Shown one piece after another: positions 1 to 10,423 of a DNA stretch of 64,000 nucleotides (within the stretch, counting starts at the first letter, position 1; every line of letters begins with the position of its first letter). This stretch comes from Neoasaia chiangmaiensis (GTDB lineage: Bacteria > Pseudomonadota > Alphaproteobacteria > Acetobacterales > Acetobacteraceae): NCBI RefSeq assembly GCF_002005465.1, contig NZ_CP014691.1:1054001-1118000 (forward strand), read 5' to 3'. The position numbers and the translations under genes are program-made. A model generated the notes under the pieces. The model ran no database searches, was not told where the DNA came from, and saw only the letters and a program-made list of their open reading frames with translations.

Positions 1-171
1 GCGCGCCGCCGAGATGGCCGCACGCAGACGCGGGTTGGATGCGGGGTCAGGCGGGCCCGACCGCACGGAAACGGTGATCTCGCGGATCACCTTCGCGAAC
101 TGCTTCGCCCGCTTGGCATCCTGCGCACCCTTGCGGTGCATGATGTTCTTGAATTGCGAATGACCGGCCAT
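1..171 (-). CDS. yebC: YebC/PmpR-family DNA-binding regulator (5' part only)
   Basis: This is the first 57 codons of a gene that runs off the left edge of the window. The visible N terminus begins [20 protein letters not shown], the highly conserved opening of the YebC/TACO1 family, in which the usual form is MAGHSKWANIKHRK. Members are about 245 residues long and act as transcriptional regulators or, in newer work, as ribosome-associated factors for proline-rich stretches. The gene is on the same strand as secA and starts 28 bp after the secA stop, so it may be co-transcribed with it. Only the family can be assigned from this fragment. Confidence 0.9.
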   Translation of the reverse strand, partial: MAGHSQFKNIMHRKGAQDAKRAKQFAKVIREITVSVRSGPPDPASNPRLRAAISAAR

Positions 172-198
172 GGCTACGCTCCCCTCCGCGTCAGATGC

Positions 199-2904
<2,706 letters not shown>

Positions 2905-3211
2905 GATCAACCTTCTGACGACAAGCGCGGCCCATTCCGGCAGGAGGCCTCCCCGACAGCCGACGCATCGCAAGCAATGACGACACCGCATCGAGACCAT
3001 CGACCGGTCAGGAGAGATTTCCGCGCGAGGATCAGATAAGACCGGCACCCCGCCCGGTCAACCGAACAGCCTGCGTTCCGTCCACCCAAGCGGCATTATA
3101 AGGCAAAAAAGCACCCCGCCGGGCATTCTCTCCGTCAACCTCCCTTGCTCCCGGGCCGAGGCTGGGCCATGGTGCCCGCCTTCTCCCGCATTTTTTTGAG
3201 GTCTTGCATTC
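2905..3211 (-). promoter_or_regulatory. secA/foldase divergent intergenic region with candidate secA -10
   Basis: This 307-bp stretch separates divergent secA and the foldase gene. On the minus strand a perfect TATAAT lies at 3095-3100, which would give secA a leader of roughly 185 nt. No convincing -35 hexamer stands at 16-18 bp from it, so the promoter call is tentative. A TTG-initiated 60-codon frame at 2907-3089 fills the leader and is discussed among the findings. On the plus strand TGAGG at 3197-3201 serves as a weak ribosome-binding site for the foldase. Confidence 0.35.
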
Positions 3212-4120
3212 ATGCGGCTTACCCGCTCGGCGCTTGCTTGCGCCGCTCTTCTCTCCGGCTCCATGCTGATCGCGCCGTCCTTCGCCGCCCCCGCCGCGAG
3301 CCCCGCGCCAGCCGCGGCTCCGGCGGCGCCGAGCAACCCGAACCCGCTGATCGCCTCGGTCAACGGTCAGGACATCCATCTGGACGACGTCAAGCGCGCC
3401 GCCGCCAACCTGCCACCGCAGGCGCGACAGCTTCCGGCCAACACGCTGATCGGCCTCCTCGTCGGCCAGCTGATCGACCAGAAGGCCATCCAGATCCAGG
3501 CCTACAAGGAAGGTCTCGACAAGCAGCCGAATATCAAGAGCGAAATGCAGAGCGCAGCCGATGGCGCCCTGCAGAACGCCTACCTGCAGCAGAAGGTTGC
3601 GCCGCTGGTCACGGAAGACGCCATCAAGCAGTCCTACCAGACCAACTACGCTGACAAGAAGGGTGAGGAAGAGGTGCATGCGCGCCACATCCTCGTCGCG
3701 ACCGAGGCGCAGGCACAGGACGTCATCAAGCAGCTCAACCATGGCGCGGATTTCGCGAAGCTGGCCGAGAAGCTCTCGACCGACAAGGGGTCGGGCGCCA
3801 GCGGCGGCGATCTCGGCTGGTTCAAGAAGGGCGACATGCTGCCCGCATTCTCGGACGCCGCCTTCAAGATGAAGCCGAACACCGTCAGCACCACGCCGGT
3901 CAAGACGCAGTATGGCTACCATGTCATCCAGGTGCTCGGCACCCGCGTCGCGCCGGTTCCGCCGCTGTCGCAGGTCCATGACCAGATCCGCCAGGAGCTG
4001 ATCCGCGATGACGTGCGCAAGGTCGTCGCCGAGGCGCAGTCCCAGGTGAAGATCGTTCGTTACGACGCGCAGGGCAAACCGATCGCGGCCCCCATGCCGA
4101 CCACCCCCGTCGCGAAATAA
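3212..4120 (+). CDS. Exported parvulin-type peptidyl-prolyl isomerase (PpiC/SurA-like)
   Basis: This is a 302-residue periplasmic folding catalyst predicted to isomerise prolyl bonds in exported proteins. A Sec signal peptide occupies about residues 1-25 and ends in SFA, followed by an Ala/Pro-rich linker. A SurA_N-like helical segment comes next, then a PpiC rotamase domain from about residue 152 (EVHARHILV) to 245 with the family blocks GGDLGWF and YGYHVIQV. The protein ends in an Ala/Pro-rich tail. It lies divergent from secA and 147 bp before argJ. Whether it is a general chaperone or a specific foldase like PrsA cannot be told from the sequence. Confidence 0.92.
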   Translation: MRLTRSALACAALLSGSMLIAPSFAAPAASPAPAAAPAAPSNPNPLIASVNGQDIHLDDVKRAAANLPPQARQLPANTLIGLLVGQLIDQKAIQIQAYKEGLDKQPNIKSEMQSAADGALQNAYLQQKVAPLVTEDAIKQSYQTNYADKKGEEEVHARHILVATEAQAQDVIKQLNHGADFAKLAEKLSTDKGSGASGGDLGWFKKGDMLPAFSDAAFKMKPNTVSTTPVKTQYGYHVIQVLGTRVAPVPPLSQVHDQIRQELIRDDVRKVVAEAQSQVKIVRYDAQGKPIAAPMPTTPVAK

Positions 4121-4267
4121 AATCACGCGATACAGGCTGGAGAGCGCAAGTTCTTCAGCTTGTTGATGGGCGAAGGACTGGACCTTTGCCCCGAGGCGTG
4201 CATCCTCCGGCAAAGTTTCGCGCAAGCGGGTCACGTTTGCGACGGTCGCATTTTCCGGAGGACCAGC

Positions 4268-5503
4268 ATGGCCAAGACCCTCTCTCCATCACCCCTCGCC
4301 CGCCCGCTGCCCGAACTAGCTGAAATCAGCGGTCTGCGTCTGGGCGCGGTCGCCGCCGGCATCCGCTATACCGGCCGTAGCGACCTGATGCTGATGGAAT
4401 TCGCACCCGGCACGACCGTCGCCGGCGTCTTCACCCGCAGCAAGTGCCCCGGCGCCCCCATCGACTGGAGCAAGGCCGCCCTGTCCGAAGGCAAGGCACG
4501 CGCGCTTCTGGTCAATTCCGGCAACGCCAACGTCTTCACCGGTCGCGCCGGCGTTCTCGCCACGCAGACCAGCGCCGCCGCCACCGCGCGCGCGGTGCAG
4601 TGTTCCGCGACGGAAGTCTTCCTCGCCTCCACGGGGGTGATCGGCGAACGGCTCCCGACCGAAAAGATCGTCGAGGCCATCCCGGCCCTGCACGAAAGCC
4701 TTCAGGAAGATGGCTGGGCCGACGCCGCACGCGCCATCATGACGACCGATACATTCCCGAAAGCCGCGCGCCGCGATATCCGCATCGGCGAGACGCCGGT
4801 CCGTATCCAGGGCATCGCCAAGGGCAGCGGCATGGTCGCCCCGGACATGGCCACCATGCTCGGCTTCGTCGCGACGGACGCCGCCCTGCCCAACGACGTC
4901 CTGCAAGCCCTGCTGCGCGAGGGTATCGACCAAAGCTTCAACAGCATCACCGTCGATTCCGACACCTCGACATCCGACATGGTACTGCTGTTCGCCACCG
5001 GCAAGGCGGGCAACGATACCCCTGCCAACGCCGCCGATCCCGCCCTGCGCGACTTCAGGGCCGCCCTGCATTCGGTGCTCCACGAACTCGCGCTGATGGT
5101 CGTGCGCGACGGCGAAGGCGCCACCAAACTGATGACCATCCGCGTCACCGGCGCAACGAGCAACGAATCCGCCAGGCGCATCGCCCTTTCGGTCGGCAAC
5201 TCCCCCCTCGTCAAAACCGCGATCGCCGGTGAGGACGCGAACTGGGGCCGCATCGTCATGGCCGTCGGCAAGGCGGACGAACCCGCCAACCGCGATACCC
5301 TTTCCGTCGCCATCGGCGGCACATGGATCGCGCGCCTCGGCACCGTCGTCGAGGGCTATGACGAAACACCGGTCGTCGCACACATGAAAGGCCAGGAAAT
5401 CGACATCCAGATCGACCTCGGCCTCGCAAACGGCCACGCCACGATCTGGAGTTGCGACCTGACGCACGGCTATATCGACATCAACGGCTCATACCGAAGC
5501 TGA
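4268..5503 (+). CDS. argJ: Bifunctional glutamate N-acetyltransferase/ornithine acetyltransferase ArgJ
   Basis: ArgJ recycles the acetyl group from N-acetylornithine to glutamate in arginine synthesis and, in bifunctional forms, also uses acetyl-CoA. The product is 411 residues. The self-cleavage site is visible as ATMLGF with the nucleophilic Thr near residue 196; cleavage gives the alpha and beta chains. The C terminus IDINGSYRS is typical of the family. The ATG at 4268 follows GGAGG with good spacing, so the extra upstream frame is ignored. The next gene begins 5 bp after the stop, suggesting translational coupling. Confidence 0.97.
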   Translation: MAKTLSPSPLARPLPELAEISGLRLGAVAAGIRYTGRSDLMLMEFAPGTTVAGVFTRSKCPGAPIDWSKAALSEGKARALLVNSGNANVFTGRAGVLATQTSAAATARAVQCSATEVFLASTGVIGERLPTEKIVEAIPALHESLQEDGWADAARAIMTTDTFPKAARRDIRIGETPVRIQGIAKGSGMVAPDMATMLGFVATDAALPNDVLQALLREGIDQSFNSITVDSDTSTSDMVLLFATGKAGNDTPANAADPALRDFRAALHSVLHELALMVVRDGEGATKLMTIRVTGATSNESARRIALSVGNSPLVKTAIAGEDANWGRIVMAVGKADEPANRDTLSVAIGGTWIARLGTVVEGYDETPVVAHMKGQEIDIQIDLGLANGHATIWSCDLTHGYIDINGSYRS

Positions 5504-5508
5504 CCGGC

Positions 5509-6678
5509 ATGCATGGCGCAGGATTCAGGGTCGTTATCGTCGGCGGCGGCATCGGCGGTCTGGCGACGGCCCTCACGCTCGCGCGGTCACGCAACAGCGC
5601 CATTGACCTGACGCTCATCGACCGGCAGGACCGGCATAGCTGGAAGCCGATGCTGCATAACTTCGCAGCCGGAACCGCATCGGAAAACACCAATACCGTG
5701 CCCTTCGCCGATCTGGCCCGACGGCACGGCTTCACCTTCCTCCAGGGCGCGCCGAACGGGATCGATCGTCGTCAGCGCCGCCTGTCTATGCCTGACGGCA
5801 CGAAGATCCCCTACGATCTGCTGGTCATCGCCCTCGGCGGCCGCTCCGACCCCTACGGCATTCCCGGCGTCGCGGCACATGGCACATTCCTCGATACATT
5901 GCCGGATGCGTTGGCAATCCGGAGGATTTTCGAGAATATACGTCACGGCTCAGGGCATCAGACCATTGGCATCGTCGGTGGCGGCCCGACAGGCGTGCAG
6001 ATGGCGGGCGAGTTCCGCCGCGTCATCGCCAGTATGACAGCCGCCACATGTCCCCACATCATGCTGATCGAAAGCGGGCAACGCCTGTTGCCATCGTTTC
6101 CGTCGTCCGTCTCCGAATCTGCTGAAACCCGGCTGCGGCAACTCGGCATCACCATTCATACGAACACCAGAATCGATGCCGTCACGCCAGACGGCTTCCA
6201 ACTGAGCAATGGCAAGATCCTGCATGCCGATCTGCGCCTGTGGGCCGCAGGCGTACGCGCCAACGCCGCGACATCGGTATTCGAGTGCGCCCTGAATCCG
6301 ACAACCGGACGCATCCTGATCGACCCGATCCTGCGCACGTCAGATCCGGCTATCCATGCGCTGGGGGACTGCGCCACGATGACGGTCCACCCGCAGGCCG
6401 CCACCGCGCAGGTCGCCCGGCAGCAGGGCCAATACCTCGGCCGCGCCATCCCGCTGATCGCAGCCGGCGGCCAGCCGCCGCCCTTCGTCTATCGCCATCA
6501 GGGCAGCGTCGTCGTGTTCGGCAAGGACGACGGATGGAGCACATTCGGCGGCGTCGTATCGCAGGGCCTCAAACCACGCCTGTTGCATGACGCACTCTAT
6601 CAACGCCACCGGATCGAAATCCTTGGACTTCGGCAAGGCTTATCGGCTTTCCTCGACGCCGGTTCGAACTCCCCTTAA
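5509..6678 (+). CDS. NAD(P)/FAD-dependent oxidoreductase, type II NADH dehydrogenase-like
   Basis: The 389-residue protein has the two dinucleotide-binding folds of NDH-2-type enzymes: an FAD-binding GGGIGG at residues 12-17 and a second, NAD(P)H-binding GIVGGGPTGVQMAGE in the middle. A late FAD block LGDCA is also present. NDH-2 enzymes pass electrons from NADH to quinone at the inner face of the membrane without pumping protons, and they are major respiratory enzymes in acetic acid bacteria. The ATG at 5509 sits 5 bp after argJ. A substrate other than quinone, as in sulfide:quinone reductase relatives, cannot be excluded, but the redox-active Cys pair of that family was not noticed. Confidence 0.85.
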   Translation: MHGAGFRVVIVGGGIGGLATALTLARSRNSAIDLTLIDRQDRHSWKPMLHNFAAGTASENTNTVPFADLARRHGFTFLQGAPNGIDRRQRRLSMPDGTKIPYDLLVIALGGRSDPYGIPGVAAHGTFLDTLPDALAIRRIFENIRHGSGHQTIGIVGGGPTGVQMAGEFRRVIASMTAATCPHIMLIESGQRLLPSFPSSVSESAETRLRQLGITIHTNTRIDAVTPDGFQLSNGKILHADLRLWAAGVRANAATSVFECALNPTTGRILIDPILRTSDPAIHALGDCATMTVHPQAATAQVARQQGQYLGRAIPLIAAGGQPPPFVYRHQGSVVVFGKDDGWSTFGGVVSQGLKPRLLHDALYQRHRIEILGLRQGLSAFLDAGSNSP

Positions 6679-6688
6679 GCTGACATCC

Positions 6689-7462
6689 ATGAACGATATC
6701 CCCGATCAGAACACCGACGGCACCGAAGTCGATCCCGTGCTGGCACCTGCCTTCGAGCAGATCGAAGCCAATCTTCTGGAGAAGGGCTTCTCGTTCGAGC
6801 GTGCCGAATCGATGAAGCCGTTGCTGGAGCATTTCGGCCTGGAAGACTGGGAAGGATTCGCCGCAAGCTGGAACCGGCTGGGCCTGGACCGCTACATGGC
6901 CGATGGCGGACGCTATCGCCGTCGCCGTCATGCCACCTACTCGATGCAGCCCGGCAGCATTACCCGCAAGCGCCACCAGCCGCATTATCAGAGCCGCGAC
7001 CACAATCTCCTGAATGGCGGCATCGAGCGCTGGTTCCGCCCGATGGAAGACAGCATCGCCGCCCACCCGGCAATGCTGGCCATCCTGCGCAGTTTCGGCA
7101 CGCTCGCACATGATCTGACCGACGACAGCGAACGCCCCGAGACATGGCACGTCGAAGTCCATCAGTTCCGGATCGAGGCGCGCACCGATATGTCCGGCCA
7201 GCCGACGCCCGAAGGCATGCATCGCGATGGCGTGGACTGGGTGCTGGTCCTGATGGTGTCGCGACAGAACATCAAGTCCGGCGTCACCACAATTCACGAT
7301 AACAAGCGTGAAACGGTCGGCTCCTTCACGCTGGAAAACCCGTTCGACGCCGCCATCGTGGACGATCACCGCGTCTATCATGGCGTCACGGCCGTGGAGC
7401 CGATCGACAGCAGTCGCGAGGCGCATCGCGATGTACTGGTCGTCACCCTCCGTCACGAGTAA
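6689..7462 (+). CDS. 2OG-Fe dioxygenase family protein
   Basis: The 257-residue product resembles the bacterial 2OG-Fe dioxygenase family that includes amino-acid hydroxylases. Candidate iron ligands are visible: H178 and D180 in MHRDGVDW and H231 in YHGVTAV, forming the HxD...H facial triad. The start at 6689 lies 10 bp after the NDH-2-like gene, and the stretch upstream of it overlaps that gene in another frame and is not protein-like. Such enzymes hydroxylate a substrate with oxygen and 2-oxoglutarate; the substrate here is unknown. The tight spacing suggests co-transcription with argJ and the flavoprotein. Confidence 0.85.
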   Translation: MNDIPDQNTDGTEVDPVLAPAFEQIEANLLEKGFSFERAESMKPLLEHFGLEDWEGFAASWNRLGLDRYMADGGRYRRRRHATYSMQPGSITRKRHQPHYQSRDHNLLNGGIERWFRPMEDSIAAHPAMLAILRSFGTLAHDLTDDSERPETWHVEVHQFRIEARTDMSGQPTPEGMHRDGVDWVLVLMVSRQNIKSGVTTIHDNKRETVGSFTLENPFDAAIVDDHRVYHGVTAVEPIDSSREAHRDVLVVTLRHE

Positions 7463-7514
7463 AAGCGAACAATTCGCGCATCGCCGCGTCCTCATCGCTT
7501 CGGAGACCGACTTC

Positions 7515-8072
7515 ATGCGGCGCCGCCCTGTTTTCCTCACGACCGCCCTGACCGCCGCCCTGCTCGTCGCGCTTCCGGCACAGGCACGCCAGACGCGCCA
7601 CCGCGCGACGCACCCGGCCGATAGCGGCGCGCAACCGGTCATCCTGACCCAGCAGCCCCATACCGATCTCGATGCCCGCGCCCGCGAACTCAACGCCTCC
7701 GATCTCGCAGACGCAAAGGCCCATCACGATTCGCCCATCGTGCTCGTTGCCTCCGCGCCGCTATCCAGCGCGCGGGACGACATGGCATTGTTCGCCCAGT
7801 TGCAATCGGCGCGCCTCTGCGGTTCGGCAGGCTGCGCGACATCGGTTTATCTGCGGCACAACAATGAATGGCGGACAGTGCTCGACGCCGTCAGCGGCAG
7901 CATCTCGGTCCTGCCCACACGGCATCGCGGCATGCGCGATCTGCTGATCGGGAATCACGACCGTTGGGTTTGGAACGGCTCGTCCTATCAGGACACCATG
8001 CCCGCCGCACCGGTAGGGGATTTGCGCCAGTCCATCGAGGCGCATCAGAAAGCGCAGCAGGCACCGAAATAA
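7515..8072 (+). CDS. Exported protein of unknown function
   Basis: This 185-residue protein has a clear signal peptide at about residues 1-25 (MRRRPVFLTTALTAALLVAL, cleavage after AQA). The mature part is soluble, with two nearby cysteines in LCGSAGCAT that could form a disulfide. It contains a WRTVLDAVSGSI segment and a WVWNGSSY segment. No family was recognised. The start at 7515 follows GGAG with suitable spacing and makes the signal peptide begin correctly. It follows the dioxygenase gene by 52 bp and could be the last gene of that plus-strand run. Confidence 0.8.
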   Translation: MRRRPVFLTTALTAALLVALPAQARQTRHRATHPADSGAQPVILTQQPHTDLDARARELNASDLADAKAHHDSPIVLVASAPLSSARDDMALFAQLQSARLCGSAGCATSVYLRHNNEWRTVLDAVSGSISVLPTRHRGMRDLLIGNHDRWVWNGSSYQDTMPAAPVGDLRQSIEAHQKAQQAPK

Positions 8073-8084
8073 ATTAAGGTGCGA

Positions 8085-8158
8085 TGGAGCGGGTGAAGGG
8101 AATCGAACCCTCGTATGCAGCTTGGGAAGCTGCCGTTCTACCATTGAACTACACCCGC
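8085..8158 (-). tRNA. tRNA-Gly (anticodon CCC)
   Basis: Read on the minus strand, the 74-nt element folds as a full cloverleaf. The acceptor stem is GCGGGTG/CACCCGC with an encoded CCA end. The anticodon stem GCAGC/GCTGC encloses the loop TTCCCAA, giving anticodon CCC for GGG codons, and the T arm contains the standard GTTCGATTC. It closely resembles the enterobacterial tRNA-Gly(CCC). It lies between convergent and divergent protein genes, with no other RNA gene beside it and no sign of an integrated element at its 3' end. Confidence 0.97.
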
Positions 8159-8290
8159 TTCGGGAGCGACCGGGAAACTAGCCGATCGCGATCCCGGACG
8201 CAATCCATCCGGATCGCACGCCCCTTCTGTTGACGCCATTGCCGCACCCCGTCATAACGACGGCGACGACGATGGCATCACGCCCCTGCG

Positions 8291-8347
8291 TCCCTCGCGA
8301 TTTGAACGGCCGGCTTGCGGCGAGGCTAAACAACCGCGCTAAAGAGG
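8291..8347 (+). ncRNA. SAM-II riboswitch upstream of metZ
   Basis: The stretch contains the hallmark blocks of the SAM-II (metA) motif in order: GATTTG, then CCGGCTTGCGGC, then GCTAAA, and finally CCGCGCTAAAGAGG. CCTCGC at 8293-8298 can pair with GCGAGG at 8320-8325 as stem P1. The loop bases GCGG at 8317-8320 can pair with CCGC at 8334-8337 to form the H-type pseudoknot. SAM-II binds S-adenosylmethionine and lowers expression of methionine synthesis genes in alphaproteobacteria. The position 89 bp before metZ fits that role. Confidence 0.88.
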
Positions 8348-8396
8348 CCCGGGATACGTTCTTCCGCGATCCAGGACTTCCACGGCCAGTATCCGC

Positions 8397-8413
8397 ATGG
8401 CGCTTCGCGCCAT
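8397..8413 (+). promoter_or_regulatory. Perfect 7-bp hairpin in the metZ leader
   Basis: ATGGCGC at 8397-8403 and GCGCCAT at 8407-8413 form a perfect hairpin with a three-base TTC loop. It lies between the SAM-II motif and the metZ ribosome-binding site (GGAG at 8422-8425) and lacks a T-tract, so it is not an ordinary terminator. It could be part of the expression platform or hide an upstream ATG at 8397 that is in frame with metZ. Confidence 0.5.
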
Positions 8414-8435
8414 CCGCATTCTGGAGCGTCTTATC

Positions 8436-9623
8436 ATGACCGCCGACTTCGGACTCAACACCCGCCTTCTCCACGCCGACCTTGAACGCACGGCCTATGG
8501 CGAAACGAGCGAGGCCGTGTTCCTCACCTCCGGCTTCGTCTATGACAGCGCCGAGCAGGCCGCCGCCACCTTCACCGGCGAAACGCAGCATTATCAATAT
8601 TCCCGCTTCGGCAATCCCACCACCGATGCACTGCAGGCACGTCTCGCCACACTCGAAGGCGCGGAAGCCTGCATCGTCACCGCGACAGGCATGGGCGCCG
8701 TCTCGTCCGCACTGCTTTCGCACGTCAAGACCGGCGACCGCGTCGTCGCCTCCCGCGCGCTGTTCGGTTCGTGTTTCTGGATCGTCGCCAATCTGCTGCC
8801 ACGTTACGGCGTGGAGACGATCTTCGTGGACGGCAACGATTTCGACGCCTGGACCGAAGCCCTGTCGAAGCCGACCGCCGCCGTGCTGATCGAAAGCCCG
8901 TCGAACCCGATGCTCGACGTGCTGGACATCGCCCGCATCGCCGATCTCGCCCATCGGGCCGGGGCGCTGCTGATGGTCGATAACGTGTTCGCCTCTCCCG
9001 TCGGGCAAAAGCCACTCTCACTGGGCGCGGATGTGGTGGTGTATTCCTGCACCAAGCATATCGACGGCCAGGGCCGCGTGCTGGGCGGCGCCGTACTGGG
9101 CCGCAAACAATGGATCGAGGAAACCCTCCAGCCTTTCACGCGCAACACCGGCAATGCCCTGTCGCCCTTCAATGCCTGGGTGCTGCTCAAGGGACTGGAG
9201 ACCCTTTCGCTGCGCGTGGATGCCATGGCGCGCAACGCCGCCGCCGTCGCCGACTTCCTGGCCGATGCCCCCGGCGTTCTCCAGGTCCGTTATCCCGGTC
9301 GTTCCGACCATCCGCAGGCGGCCCTCGTCGGCGCGCAGATGCATAACGGCGGATCGCTCGTCGCCGTGGAGATCGAGGGCGGTCGTGAGGGTGCCTTCCG
9401 TTTCCTCAACGGCCTCAAGCTGATCGCCATCTCCAATAATCTCGGCGATGCACGCTCGCTTGCCACGCATCCGGCCACCACGACCCATATGCGCATTGCG
9501 CCGGAAGATCGCGCGCGCCTCGGCATCACGGACGGCATCGTGCGACTTTCGATCGGCCTGGAGGACAGCGCGGATCTGATCGCCGACCTGAAGCAGGGTC
9601 TCGTCGCGGCACGCCAGGCCTGA
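8436..9623 (+). CDS. metZ: O-succinylhomoserine/O-acetylhomoserine sulfhydrylase
   Basis: MetZ is a PLP enzyme that makes homocysteine directly from an activated homoserine and sulfide in methionine synthesis. The product is 395 residues. Features of the Cys/Met-metabolism PLP family include the YSRFGNPT block, the ATGMGA turn, the cofactor-binding region IESPSNPMLDV, and the PLP-lysine K207 in YSCTKH. The start at 8436 follows GGAG with 10-nt spacing; an in-frame ATG at 8397 lies inside a hairpin and is less likely. The SAM-II riboswitch upstream supports the methionine assignment. Specificity for succinyl or acetyl ester cannot be read from the sequence. Confidence 0.94.
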   Translation: MTADFGLNTRLLHADLERTAYGETSEAVFLTSGFVYDSAEQAAATFTGETQHYQYSRFGNPTTDALQARLATLEGAEACIVTATGMGAVSSALLSHVKTGDRVVASRALFGSCFWIVANLLPRYGVETIFVDGNDFDAWTEALSKPTAAVLIESPSNPMLDVLDIARIADLAHRAGALLMVDNVFASPVGQKPLSLGADVVVYSCTKHIDGQGRVLGGAVLGRKQWIEETLQPFTRNTGNALSPFNAWVLLKGLETLSLRVDAMARNAAAVADFLADAPGVLQVRYPGRSDHPQAALVGAQMHNGGSLVAVEIEGGREGAFRFLNGLKLIAISNNLGDARSLATHPATTTHMRIAPEDRARLGITDGIVRLSIGLEDSADLIADLKQGLVAARQA

Positions 9624-9685
9624 TCACATCGGCCAACCATATTGGTTGATTGCATTTCAGGGGGGCGAGTGGCTATGAGGGCGCC

Positions 9686-10159
9686 ATGGCACAGAAACCG
9701 CTCCCCCCGCGTTTGATCGCCGATCCCGAAGCCGCGCTTGCCGAAGCCATGGAAGCCGCCCCACGGTTCGAAGCACGCACGAACGACATCACGGTCTGCG
9801 TGCGCACTTTCTGGCTGGACGACCAGTCTCAGCCAGACGAGCATCGGTATGCCTGGGCCTATTACATCCACATCGCCAACGAAGGCACGGAGACCGTGCA
9901 ACTCGTCAGCCGTTCCTGGGAAATCATCGACGGGCGCGGGCAGGTCGAACACGTCCACGGTGAAGGCGTCGTCGGCGAGCGACCGGTCATCGGCGCCGGC
10001 GAGAGCTTCGAATACACATCCGGCGCGGCATTGGACACACCCAGCGGCTTCATGCGCGGCACCTATCACATGATCGTGCCGGGCACGAAGCAGCGCTTCG
10101 ACGTCAAGATTCCGGTTTTCAGCCTCGACAGCCCTCATCAATCCGGGCTTTTGCACTGA
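9686..10159 (+). CDS. apaG: ApaG family protein
   Basis: ApaG is a small beta-sandwich protein (fibronectin type III-like) linked to Co2+ resistance and magnesium efflux in enterics, with unclear biochemistry. The 157-residue product has the family blocks YIHIANEG, SRSWEIIDG, VGERPVIGAGESF and GTYHMI. An N-terminal extension of about 35 residues precedes the usual core. The ATG at 9686 follows GAGGG; the longer frame from 9650 lacks a signal. The gene follows metZ by 62 bp, a gap holding the near-palindrome CAACCATATTGGTTG at 9634-9648. Confidence 0.93.
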   Translation: MAQKPLPPRLIADPEAALAEAMEAAPRFEARTNDITVCVRTFWLDDQSQPDEHRYAWAYYIHIANEGTETVQLVSRSWEIIDGRGQVEHVHGEGVVGERPVIGAGESFEYTSGAALDTPSGFMRGTYHMIVPGTKQRFDVKIPVFSLDSPHQSGLLH

Positions 10160-10247
10160 AATACACTGCATGACGCGGGAAGCGATTTGTCACATCGCTG
10201 CTCACGCAAACGTGCCATGAATTGTTCTTAATGCTTGGGTAAGGTCA

Positions 10248-10295
10248 CATCGAACACAGCGCTGTTCGATGCGCCTGTGTTCGACTTTTGAACAC
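10248..10295. promoter_or_regulatory. Clustered inverted repeats (candidate operators) before the sugar porter
   Basis: The 264-bp gap between apaG and the sugar-porter gene holds no gene. Two inverted repeats built from the same GAACA/TGTTC core lie side by side. CATCGAACA at 10248-10256 pairs with TGTTCGATG at 10263-10271 across 6 bp, and GTGTTC at 10277-10282 pairs with GAACAC at 10290-10295 across 7 bp. The repetition of the core suggests a multi-site operator for a dimeric repressor. They end about 128 bp before the start codon. No regulator gene is adjacent. Confidence 0.5.
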
Positions 10296-10423
10296 CAACG
10301 CTCGTCTTTGTGTGGCACACGCTTCCTGGGTGAAGCGGCAGGCTTCACGAAAAACGGCACTTTCGATTGGCGTGGCTTCCGGGTGGCGTCCGTCAGGTTA
10401 CCGGGCAGGAGACTCCCTATCCA

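Noticed and set aside
3032-4234. Open frame opposite the parvulin gene
   Set aside because: The parvulin domain and signal peptide on the plus strand are clear; the antisense product is Arg-rich with no domain.
8085-8158. tRNA-Gly as the attachment site of an integrated element
   Set aside because: No integrase, no repeat of the tRNA 3' end and only housekeeping genes on both sides.
10248-10295. LexA (SOS) box before the sugar porter
   Set aside because: The alphaproteobacterial LexA site is a direct repeat GTTC-N7-GTTC; the repeats here are inverted with 6-8 bp spacers.
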